A stretch of DNA of 7,465 nt from an uncultured Synechococcus sp. Lineage in GTDB: Bacteria; Cyanobacteriota; Cyanobacteriia; PCC-6307; Cyanobiaceae. Below, one piece after another: positions 1-7,375 of this stretch. The translations under genes and the position numbers were made by a program. The notes beneath the pieces are model-generated. The model did no database searches and had not been told where the DNA came from. It saw only the letters and a program-made list of their open reading frames with translations. Numbering within the stretch: the stretch's first letter is position 1; the number at the start of each line of letters is the position of its first letter. Location: the NCBI GenBank assembly GCA_913020095.1, contig CAJWAH010000065.1:1-7465 (forward strand), written 5' to 3'.

Positions 1-1
1 C

Positions 2-172
2 GGATTGGTGGTCCCCAGCGATGACCCGTTCGCCCTGGCCGAAGCCCTTGATCGCTTGGGGGCTGATCCCGAGTTGCGGGAGCGCTTAGGCGCTGCGGCG
101 CGAGACACCTTGCGCCAGTTGGATTGGCCTGTGGTCGGTCCGATCTGGGAGTCGTTGGTGGATCAGCCATGA
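2..172 (+). CDS. C-terminal end of a family-4 glycosyltransferase (partial, cut by left edge)
   Basis: Reading frame 2 is open from the left edge to a TGA at 170-172 and gives 56 residues. They begin GLVVPSDDPFALAEALDRL and continue into LRERLGAAARDTL. This is the usual end of a GT4 (GT-B fold) enzyme: after the nucleotide-sugar site comes a G-L-V-x-P-x-D-x-x-A-L-A-x-A-L helix, then the 'D-P-E-L-R-E-R-L-G-x-A-A-R' helix. The catalytic part lies outside the window, so donor and acceptor cannot be judged. The stop overlaps the next gene's ATG by four bases (ATGA), so the two are probably translated together. The fragment is too short to exclude another GT-B family, but a second glycosyltransferase directly downstream supports the call. 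Confidence 0.8.
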   Translation, partial: GLVVPSDDPFALAEALDRLGADPELRERLGAAARDTLRQLDWPVVGPIWESLVDQP

Positions 173-1287
173 CCCTGCAACGGTTGCTGGTGTTTGCCCC
201 CACCCGCCGGGCGGCATCGGAAACCTTCGTGCGCGCCAATCTGGCGGGGTTGCCGTTCGAGGTGCAGGCCTACTTCGGTGATGAACGCCCTTGGAACCAA
301 CCGGCTCGCCTGGCCTATGGCCTGGCGGTGCTGTTGAGCAAGGTCTGCACGCGCCTAGGGCTGTTGCGCCTGGCGGGTTGGCCGGCAGCCATGGTGGCTC
401 GAGGCTTGATCGCCCGCCATCGGCCCGATCTGGTCTTGGCGGAGTTTGGTTTCCATGCCGTGCGGGTGATGGAGGCGGCCCCGGTGATGGCGGTGCCCCT
501 GGTGGTGCATTTCCGCGGCTCGGACCTCTCTGCGCAGAGCAAACTCGGTGTGTTGCGCGGCCGCTACCGCCGCTTGATGGGTTTGGCGGAAGGATTGATC
601 TGTAAATCCCAGCCCATGGCCGAGACACTGCAGGCGTTGGGCGCGCCTGCAGATCGCATCTTGATCAGTGCATCCGGAGCGAATGCCCACCTGTTCCACA
701 GCAGTGAGCCGGCAGCGGCGCCTCCTGTCTGTCTATCGGTGGGGCGCTTTGTGGCCAAGAAGGGCCCGTTGCACACGATCCGTGCCTTTGCTGCCCAGCC
801 TCAGGGCCAGCTCTGGATGGTGGGGGAGGGGCCGTTACTGGCGGAAGCGAAAGCCTTGGCGGAGCAGCTGGATCTGGGGCCGCGGATCCGTTTCCTCGGT
901 GTGCACAGTCAGGCTGATGTGGCGGTCTTGATGCGGCAGGTGCGGGTGTTCGTCCAACATTCCCTGGTGGCAGCGGATGGCGACAGTGAGGGCAATCCCG
1001 TGGCGGTGATGGAAGCGCAACTCAGTGGTTTGCCGGTGGTGGCCACGCGCCACGCCGGGATCCCTGAGGTGGTGATCGATGGCAAGACCGGCGTGCTGGT
1101 GGAGGAAGGCGATGTGAGGGGAATGGCCGCGGCGATCGAACGGTTGCTTCAGGATCCAACGTTGTGCGCCCAGTTCGGCGCTGCAGGCCGTTGCCATGTG
1201 GAGCAGGGGTTCACCCTGGAGCAGCATCTGGAGGATCTCAGTCGCTTTTTGATCCAGACCCATGCCAAGGCGGAGAGGGTGGCATGA
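169..1287 (+). CDS. GT4 family glycosyltransferase, WcaL/AmsK-like
   Basis: This gene encodes a predicted cytosolic or membrane-associated GT-B enzyme of 372 residues that transfers a sugar from a nucleotide donor to a growing surface glycan. The N-terminal acceptor domain carries the VVHFRGSDLS segment (residues 112-121), like the 'HFHGxDxS' segment of WcaL/AmsK colanic-acid-type enzymes. The donor domain starts with VGRFVAKKGP (191-200), including the basic pair K197/K198 expected to touch donor phosphates, followed by VGEGPL (218-223). Residues 269-282 hold A-D-G-D-S-E-G-N-P and the EX7E pair E274/E282, then GLPVVATRHAGIPEVV (287-302). Length is normal for the family. I chose the ATG at 169, not the TTG at 124, because homology-like sequence starts there, it overlaps the preceding stop as ATGA, and a weak GGTGG lies at 157-161. 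The exact sugar cannot be read from sequence. Confidence 0.92.
   Translation: MTLQRLLVFAPTRRAASETFVRANLAGLPFEVQAYFGDERPWNQPARLAYGLAVLLSKVCTRLGLLRLAGWPAAMVARGLIARHRPDLVLAEFGFHAVRVMEAAPVMAVPLVVHFRGSDLSAQSKLGVLRGRYRRLMGLAEGLICKSQPMAETLQALGAPADRILISASGANAHLFHSSEPAAAPPVCLSVGRFVAKKGPLHTIRAFAAQPQGQLWMVGEGPLLAEAKALAEQLDLGPRIRFLGVHSQADVAVLMRQVRVFVQHSLVAADGDSEGNPVAVMEAQLSGLPVVATRHAGIPEVVIDGKTGVLVEEGDVRGMAAAIERLLQDPTLCAQFGAAGRCHVEQGFTLEQHLEDLSRFLIQTHAKAERVA
1272..1279 (+). promoter_or_regulatory. Ribosome binding site of the sulfotransferase gene
   Basis: The purine run GGAGAGGG ends four bases before the ATG at 1284. It is one of the few clear Shine-Dalgarno-like sites in this window and supports that start against the long upstream open frame. 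It lies inside the last codons of the GT4 gene, consistent with coupled translation. Confidence 0.6.
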
Positions 1288-2147
1288 GCGGCGGCAAACA
1301 ACGGCTTCTTTTGATCCGGGGCTTGGGTCATAGCGGCACCACGATTCTCGACTTGGCCTTGGGTGCCCATCCCCAGATCACGGGGCTGGGTGAGGCGGTG
1401 CGGTTGCTGGAGAAACCTGCAGCCAAAGACAGCCACCGTGGGCCCGCCCAGTTGCGCGGGGCTCTGCGTTATCAGCGCCAGTGCACCTGCGGCCTGGTGG
1501 CAGATGCCTGCCCAGTGTGGGGGCCGATCCTGCGCTGGCTCCCCGCCCATGACGATCAACCCCTACCCGCGAAGCTCAAGCGTTTGCTGGCGGCGCTCGA
1601 ACCCTCAGCGGCTGGTCCAGGAATGAATTCATGGGTGGTGGAGTCGTATCAAGACGATTTCGTGCTGCCCTTGCTTGAGGATCCGGCTCTGGAGATCCGG
1701 GTGATTCATCTCACGAGGGATGTGCGCAGTTGGGTGCATTCCCGCTCTCGCGATGGTCGTCAAAGGGGTCGCTGGCTGCCTGGTCTTCAGCCTTTGCTGC
1801 GCTGGTGGCGTCTCAGTGCACGCCATGAACGGCAGCTGCAGAGGTGCGGGAAGCCAGTGTTCCGTCTCGGCTACGAGGAGCTGGCCCTGCGGCCGGAGCA
1901 GAGTTTGCGTCGCCTCTGTGACTGGTTGGAGCTGGATTTCGCTCCTGCGATGCTGGCTCCGGTGGCTCAGTCGGGTAGCCACATCCTCTCGGGCAATCGT
2001 GTGCGCTTCGATGCCGAGAAAGGGGCGGCGATTCACTACGACGCTGCTTGGATGACCCATGGCGCCGGGATCGCTCAGCTCGCCTTGGCTTGGCCGCCGC
2101 TGGCGGCACTCAATCGGCGGCTGGTTTACTCCGCTTCTCGCCGGTAG
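1284..2147 (+). CDS. PAPS-dependent sulfotransferase family protein
   Basis: The predicted 287-residue enzyme would transfer sulfate from 3'-phosphoadenylyl sulfate to an acceptor, probably a sugar hydroxyl given its neighbours. The N-terminal strand and loop LLLIRGLGHSGTTILDLALG (residues 8-27) is a P-loop-like 5'-phosphosulfate loop with HSGTT at 16-20. VIHLTRDVRSWVHS (140-153) is the 3'-phosphate-binding segment, with R145 and S153 as expected contacts. LGYEEL (195-200) matches the conserved 'YEDL' helix start. Between them, C67-T-C69-G70 and C76-P-V-W79 form a CxCG...CPxW motif. The ATG at 1284 overlaps the GT4 stop as ATGA and has a good ribosome site, so the longer frame upstream is rejected. 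The 3' end overlaps the converging membrane-protein gene by 22 bases. The acceptor is unknown; a lipid or small-molecule acceptor is possible. Confidence 0.88.
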   Translation: MSGGKQRLLLIRGLGHSGTTILDLALGAHPQITGLGEAVRLLEKPAAKDSHRGPAQLRGALRYQRQCTCGLVADACPVWGPILRWLPAHDDQPLPAKLKRLLAALEPSAAGPGMNSWVVESYQDDFVLPLLEDPALEIRVIHLTRDVRSWVHSRSRDGRQRGRWLPGLQPLLRWWRLSARHERQLQRCGKPVFRLGYEELALRPEQSLRRLCDWLELDFAPAMLAPVAQSGSHILSGNRVRFDAEKGAAIHYDAAWMTHGAGIAQLALAWPPLAALNRRLVYSASRR

Positions 2148-3910
2148 ATGTGGCCGTTGCTGACGGCGGGATCGAAGTTATAGATCTGCCGGTAGCCACT
2201 GAGATCAATGCCGTATTTCTTGAGCTTCTTGCCTGAGTCGAGATCCAACAGCAGGTCTCCCGGCTGCGCTTGATAACGCTCTCCCCGGCCGATGCCATCG
2301 ATCACCTTGCTGAGGCCAGTATCGGGGTCGAGGTAGATCAAGCGGTCATAGGGGAGGGTGCGCAGGTAGTCGGAGTGTTTGAACCACGACTTCGAGAAGA
2401 TCAGGTTCACCGGCTCACCGCGCCGCCTGGTCTGGCGCGCCAGGACCTGGGCTTGATCAAAGGTGGCCCGCCAGGAGCGTTGGGTGTTGCGGATTGAGGT
2501 GAAGCGCTCCTGGAAGTGATGGGCGAAACGGTGTTCCACCGCCACGATCGAGAGGCTGAGGCCCATGCCGATGGCCCCGGTGATCCTGCGGCTGGAACGG
2601 CTCAGCAGCCACGGACTGATGACCACGGCCCAGATCATCAGCAGGTCGATCACCGCCACCAAATTCACCGGTAGCGCCATATAGCTGGTGCTTTTGAATC
2701 CCACCAGGGCCCATAGGGCCAGGGCATAGGCGAGGGCTCCGAGATTGAGGCCGTCGATCACCGAGAACGAGAAGTCGCTGCGCTGGCGGCTCCACTGGAC
2801 CAGACGCACCACGATGAAGATCAGCACCACAAAGGTGCGGATGTCGAGCTCAAAGGCGGAGAACCGCAGGCTGGAGTCGTAGCGCTGAACGCCGAGGTAA
2901 AGGCTCGGCAGCAGGCTCAACCAGGTGGCACTCGCCAGAAAAAAGGGCACCAGGCAGAGCAGGTTGAGTTCCAGTCGCCTCTGATTTGTCCATTGGCGTG
3001 GTGGATGGGTGAGCAAGGACGCCATCGCTGGCACCACGAACAACACGATGGCGGTGTCTTTGAGAAAGCTGCCGATTAGGGCCCAGATCAGGGCCAGTAG
3101 GGCGGAGCGACGGTCTCCTGTTTGGCGATGCTGAAGCCAGTGAAAGGCGAACAGCGCCAGCAGCAGGCTGAGAAGCCTTTCGCTGTAGATGAACTGGAAA
3201 TAGTTGTAGGCCGCTGAGCTGGTGAACAGATAAAGACTGCAGCCGATCAGCAGGACTGCGGGAGCCTTGGCAGCTTGAGGTTTGGTGGGCCTGAGGCTTT
3301 GCTGCACCACGGCCACGCTCAGGCCAATGGTGGCCACCAGTTCGGCGGCACTGATCAGTGCCCACACCTTGGGATAGGGCGTGAACCAACTGAGGATGTG
3401 CAGGTCCTGGTGGGAGAGGGGAAAGAAGCGGAAGTCGTTGCGGCCCATCGCTTCACCGATGAAGCTGGGCCGAGGGCCGAAGTTGTCGATCAGCAGCCCG
3501 TTATGGATGTCGTCGAACCAGGTGACGATCTCCTTGTAAAACCAGCTGCTCTCGCTCACCATCAGCAGCGCGTAGACGGTCAGCAGACCGCAGGCGATCG
3601 GGTGGCGACGGATGAACGTCCAGGCCTGGTTGAGCAGGCTGTTGGGATGGCTCGATGCCTGTGCTGGAGCAGGCTCTTGATTGATGGCCAGAATCAGGAG
3701 GCCGATCAGAAGCAGCAGCACCACCAGCCAGAGTTCGTGGGCCAGGCCGTTGTAGTTCTCCAGTAGTGCAGATCCTTCGGGGAGCAGGGGATCAGGGAGT
3801 TGCAGACGGTGTTGCACGAGCCAACTGCACAAGCCAAGCCCGATCAGCAGAACTCCGCCGGAGATCCCCGCCAGCCAAAGCATCAGCCGGTTCACCATGG
3901 CCATCGTCAT
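2126..3910 (-). CDS. Polytopic membrane protein, GT-C-like glycosyltransferase candidate (second of tandem pair)
   Basis: This is a 594-residue protein with about 11-13 hydrophobic segments between residues 11 and 457 and a soluble tail of roughly 135 residues. I do not recognise a named family. After the third hydrophobic segment comes a predicted extracytoplasmic loop with WFDDI (131-135), then N143, then RFFPLSHQDLHILSWF (161-176). Later comes FLKDTAIVLFVVP (282-294). This order, an acidic pair then R-x-x-P-L in the first large loop and a K-D/E in a later membrane segment, resembles GT-C enzymes such as TMTC/PMT-type proteins that use polyprenyl-phosphate sugars. It is a paralogue of the upstream gene. 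The ATG at 3910 overlaps that gene's TGA (ATGA); ATGs at 3904 and 3898 are alternative starts. A Wzy-type polymerase is a less likely alternative. Confidence is high for the gene and moderate for GT-C. Confidence 0.75.
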   Translation of the reverse strand: MTMAMVNRLMLWLAGISGGVLLIGLGLCSWLVQHRLQLPDPLLPEGSALLENYNGLAHELWLVVLLLLIGLLILAINQEPAPAQASSHPNSLLNQAWTFIRRHPIACGLLTVYALLMVSESSWFYKEIVTWFDDIHNGLLIDNFGPRPSFIGEAMGRNDFRFFPLSHQDLHILSWFTPYPKVWALISAAELVATIGLSVAVVQQSLRPTKPQAAKAPAVLLIGCSLYLFTSSAAYNYFQFIYSERLLSLLLALFAFHWLQHRQTGDRRSALLALIWALIGSFLKDTAIVLFVVPAMASLLTHPPRQWTNQRRLELNLLCLVPFFLASATWLSLLPSLYLGVQRYDSSLRFSAFELDIRTFVVLIFIVVRLVQWSRQRSDFSFSVIDGLNLGALAYALALWALVGFKSTSYMALPVNLVAVIDLLMIWAVVISPWLLSRSSRRITGAIGMGLSLSIVAVEHRFAHHFQERFTSIRNTQRSWRATFDQAQVLARQTRRRGEPVNLIFSKSWFKHSDYLRTLPYDRLIYLDPDTGLSKVIDGIGRGERYQAQPGDLLLDLDSGKKLKKYGIDLSGYRQIYNFDPAVSNGHIYRREAE

Positions 3911-5727
3911 GGCTGAATCCGGAAAATGCGGCCGTTCTTCTGGCCGTTGTTGTCTTGGTAGAGCAGTTGGGTGGGCCAGCGTTCGAGCAGCGGTTGAAGC
4001 GTGCTGGCGTCTTTGTCGATCGTGAACAGCAGATCGCCCACTTGGGGTGTGTAGGGCTCGCCTTTGCCCGTGCCTTCCTCGACGCTGAAGCGGTTGCGCT
4101 GCGGGTCGAATTCGATCAGGCGATCAAAGCGAAGGCGGCCAAGGTGGCGTTTGGCCGAGAACCACGATTGTTTGCTGTAGATCAGGTTGATGGCTTCGCC
4201 CCGGGTGCGGATCGGAGCAGTGGTGGCATCAATGGCTTGGTATGCCTCCAGCCACGACTGTTGACGCACCTTGATGGTGCTCACGCTGGCCGCGACGTTT
4301 GGCGGCTGGAGGTGGTCGAGACCGATGCTTCCCAGCACGACCGCCGATCCGACAGCACCAGCCAGCCTTGCTGAGCTGCGACGCTCAAGTGCAGGGCTGA
4401 TCCAACAGGTCCAGACGAAGCAAAGATCCAGCACCGTCACCCATTGCACGGGCAGGCTGAGGTACTTGTGCGACTCAAAGCCGATCAACACCAGTAAGCC
4501 GGCGCCATAACTCAGAGCTGCCAGGTTGAGACCATCCAGCAGGGTCACGCGGCTGCGCCCCAGGCTGATGGACGCGGCGCGAACCAGGCAAAAGCCGATC
4601 AGACACCAGAAGCGCCAGTCGGGGGCGAACAGGAAGCCCTTGTTTTTGTTGTAGGAGCCCTTGTTGGCAAAGGCGCTGGGCAGCAGGGAGAGCACCACAT
4701 AGGCCAGCAGAAAGATCAGAGCCAGGGAGCAAAGCCAGAGCTCGAGGCGATAGGCCTCTACCCATTCCGCTCGTGAGCTGCTGGTCCAGCTGGGACGGCC
4801 CTCCACCAACCCCAGGCTGCCAGCGATCAGCATCACCGCGGGCGGCACCACGAACAGCACCACGGCGATGTCTTTGATGAAGATGCCAATGAGACCGAAA
4901 AGTAGGGCGGCATAAAACGAAGCCTTGTCGCGGTGCTGGTGATGGTGCAGATAGGCGCCGCAGTAGAGGGCAAGGATGAACGTGAGGAAGCGTTCGCAAT
5001 AGGAGAACTGAAAGAAGGCCATCCCGGTGGCGGGATGGAATAACAGCAGCAAGCTGGTGATCAGCAGCAGCGCCGGAATCTGGGTACGTCCACTGAGCCT
5101 GCGTACAAACCGGGCACTCACCACCACGATGGTGAACAGCTCAGCGGCGCTCACCAGCATCCACACCTTCACGTAACCGGTGAACCAGCTGAGGATGTGC
5201 AGATCTTGATGGGCGAGCGGGAAGAAGCGGTAGTCGTCGCGTCGCATCGTTTCGCGCAGGAAGTCGTGGCGGAACGAGAAGTTGTTGAGGAGATGCTCTT
5301 CGGGGATGTCCTTGAACCAGCCCACCAGTTCGGGATACATCCAGGTGGTGCCATGCACCATCGCCACCGTGTAGCCGGCGAACAGAGCGAGCACCAGGGG
5401 GTGCTGACGGGTGAAGCGCAGTAGCGGATTGCCCGGGGTTGCCCGTTGCTGTGTCGGCTGCTGTTGGCGTTGTTCGTGTTGGGCCCGGCGGATCAACACC
5501 AGCAGGGTGAGCACGCTTAGGGCCAGCAGCGCCAGAAACAGGTCGTGGGAGGTGGCTTGGTATTGCTTGAGCAGCGTTTTACCCGCGCTCACCTCTGGTG
5601 AGGGCAAGAGATTGCGGTGTTGCATCAGCCACAGCCAGCCGCCGAGCCCTAGGCCGATCAGCACGCTGGCGATGGTATTGATCCAGGCCAGAAGGGGCAG
5701 CGGCCGAAGGCTGACGTCAGTGTTCAT
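3907..5727 (-). CDS. Polytopic membrane protein, GT-C-like glycosyltransferase candidate (first of tandem pair)
   Basis: This 606-residue protein has the same layout as its downstream paralogue: an N-terminal membrane helix (about 13-35), a second near 62-79, a Q-rich cytoplasmic-looking linker (85-95), many further helices to about residue 470, then a soluble tail. The core motifs are WFKDI (137-141), DDYRFFPLAHQDLHILSWF (164-182), FFQFSYCERF (238-247), FIKDIAVVLFVVP (283-295) and DGLNLAALSYG (398-408). Over the 31-residue RFFPL block the two proteins share 26 residues. In this copy the first residue of the acidic pair is lysine (K139), with D140 kept. I use the ATG at 5727, seven bases after the kdsA stop; the upstream TTG at 5748 would lie inside kdsA and adds nothing conserved. 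The close spacing implies co-transcription with kdsA. The sugar and acceptor are unknown. Confidence 0.75.
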   Translation of the reverse strand: MNTDVSLRPLPLLAWINTIASVLIGLGLGGWLWLMQHRNLLPSPEVSAGKTLLKQYQATSHDLFLALLALSVLTLLVLIRRAQHEQRQQQPTQQRATPGNPLLRFTRQHPLVLALFAGYTVAMVHGTTWMYPELVGWFKDIPEEHLLNNFSFRHDFLRETMRRDDYRFFPLAHQDLHILSWFTGYVKVWMLVSAAELFTIVVVSARFVRRLSGRTQIPALLLITSLLLLFHPATGMAFFQFSYCERFLTFILALYCGAYLHHHQHRDKASFYAALLFGLIGIFIKDIAVVLFVVPPAVMLIAGSLGLVEGRPSWTSSSRAEWVEAYRLELWLCSLALIFLLAYVVLSLLPSAFANKGSYNKNKGFLFAPDWRFWCLIGFCLVRAASISLGRSRVTLLDGLNLAALSYGAGLLVLIGFESHKYLSLPVQWVTVLDLCFVWTCWISPALERRSSARLAGAVGSAVVLGSIGLDHLQPPNVAASVSTIKVRQQSWLEAYQAIDATTAPIRTRGEAINLIYSKQSWFSAKRHLGRLRFDRLIEFDPQRNRFSVEEGTGKGEPYTPQVGDLLFTIDKDASTLQPLLERWPTQLLYQDNNGQKNGRIFRIQP

Positions 5728-5734
5728 CGATGGT

Positions 5735-6670
<936 letters not shown>

Positions 6671-7375
6671 ATGGCGATCGCTCCGATCCCGATTTTTATC
6701 GGATACGACCCGCGTGAGCGTGCGGCCACCAATGTGCTGATTGACAGCCTGTATCAGCACAGTTCGATGCCACTGGCGATCACGCCGCTGGTGACCCCGC
6801 AGCTGGAGGCCCAGGGGTTGTATCGGCGCGAGCGCGATCCAAAGCAGAGCACGGCCTTTTCATTCACCCGTTTTCTGGTGCCCCATCTGATGGGCTACCA
6901 GGGCTGGGCGCTGTTCATGGATTGCGACATGCTTTGCCGCGCCGACATCAAGGCGCTCTGGGATCAGCGGGATGACCGCTACGGCGCCATGTGTGTGCAG
7001 CACGAACACGTGCCTGGGGAGACGGTGAAATTTCTCGGGGAGGTGCAGAGCGCTTACCCCAAGAAGAACTGGAGCTCGTTGATGCTGCTCAACTGCAGCC
7101 GTTGCACCAAGCTCACAGTTGATTACGTGAATACTGCCTCTGGTCTGGAGCTGCACCGCTTTTATTGGCTGGAAGGTGACCATGAGATCGGTGCTCTTGA
7201 TGGCGGTTGGAATCACCTCGTTGATGTGCAATCACCACCAGAGACCGAGGAGGCATCGCCGATGCTGCATTGGACTCTGGGTGGACCCTGGTTCCGAGAG
7301 CAGCGCACGATGGGAGGTCCCTTGGCGGCTGAGTGGTTTTCCGCCAGAGATGACGCCATGAAGCTGTGGGACTGA
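6671..7375 (+). CDS. GT-A fold glycosyltransferase, GT8-like
   Basis: The 234-residue protein is predicted to be a cytosolic nucleotide-sugar glycosyltransferase. It opens with IPIFIGYDPRE (6-16), a first beta strand and donor loop. AFSFTRFLVPHLMGYQGWAL follows at 62-81, then FMDCDML (82-88), whose D84-x-D86 is the expected metal and nucleotide-sugar DxD motif. KKNWSSLMLLNC (131-142), LHRFYWLEGDHEIG (161-174), WNHLV (180-184) and HWTLGGPWF (200-208) match the pattern of a compact GT8-like family that I recall from marine picocyanobacteria, alphaproteobacteria and cyanophages. Length is normal for that group. The ATG at 6671 is preceded only by a weak, close AGG. The stop shares one base with the kdsB start (TGATG), so the two are likely translated together, which hints at a role in Kdo-containing glycan assembly. 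The donor sugar is unknown. Confidence 0.88.
   Translation: MAIAPIPIFIGYDPRERAATNVLIDSLYQHSSMPLAITPLVTPQLEAQGLYRRERDPKQSTAFSFTRFLVPHLMGYQGWALFMDCDMLCRADIKALWDQRDDRYGAMCVQHEHVPGETVKFLGEVQSAYPKKNWSSLMLLNCSRCTKLTVDYVNTASGLELHRFYWLEGDHEIGALDGGWNHLVDVQSPPETEEASPMLHWTLGGPWFREQRTMGGPLAAEWFSARDDAMKLWD
6674..6681. repeat. HIP1 octamer GCGATCGC
   Basis: This is the palindrome known as HIP1, greatly over-represented in many cyanobacterial genomes. It starts directly after the ATG of the GT-A gene. I found only one copy in the window, so it is weak support for a cyanobacterial host and no sign of a HIP1-rich genome. Confidence 0.5.

Larger units (their letters stand above)
2126..5727 (-). repeat. Tandem gene duplication (two paralogous membrane-protein genes)
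   Basis: The two adjacent genes match along most of their length in protein sequence, and the best core is visible in DNA. The segments 3381-3450 and 5180-5249 agree at about 59 of 70 bases by hand alignment. The copies have diverged strongly elsewhere, especially in the linker and several loops, so the duplication is old rather than a recent direct repeat. Confidence 0.85.

Noticed and set aside
124..168. TTG start giving a 15-residue N-terminal extension of the GT4 protein
   Set aside because: The extension overlaps the preceding glycosyltransferase gene and is not protein-like for this family; the ATG at 169 forms a standard ATGA overlap.
86..628. Open frame of 180 codons on the - strand opposite the GT4 gene
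   Set aside because: It is low-complexity, rich in proline, arginine and glycine, and lies antisense to a clearly coding GT4 gene. It is a GC-driven shadow frame.
1164..1283. 40-residue upstream extension of the sulfotransferase
   Set aside because: It lies within the GT4 coding region in another frame. The ATG at 1284 has a good ribosome site and immediately precedes the PAPS-binding strand.
2153..2167. Short GCCGT-TGCTG-ACGGC hairpin just after the sulfotransferase stop, considered as a terminator
   Set aside because: The stem is only five base pairs, no T-run follows on either strand, and it lies inside the converging coding sequence.
3275..3766. Open frame of 163 codons on the + strand opposite the second membrane protein
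   Set aside because: The complementary strand encodes a conserved paralogous protein through this stretch, and the frame shows no recognisable domain or upstream ribosome site.
2126..5727. The membrane-protein pair as a Wzx flippase or Wzy polymerase
   Set aside because: The conserved acidic first loop, the R-x-x-P-L block, the K-D helix motif and the large soluble C-terminal domain fit GT-C better. Wzy is not fully excluded because those families diverge widely.
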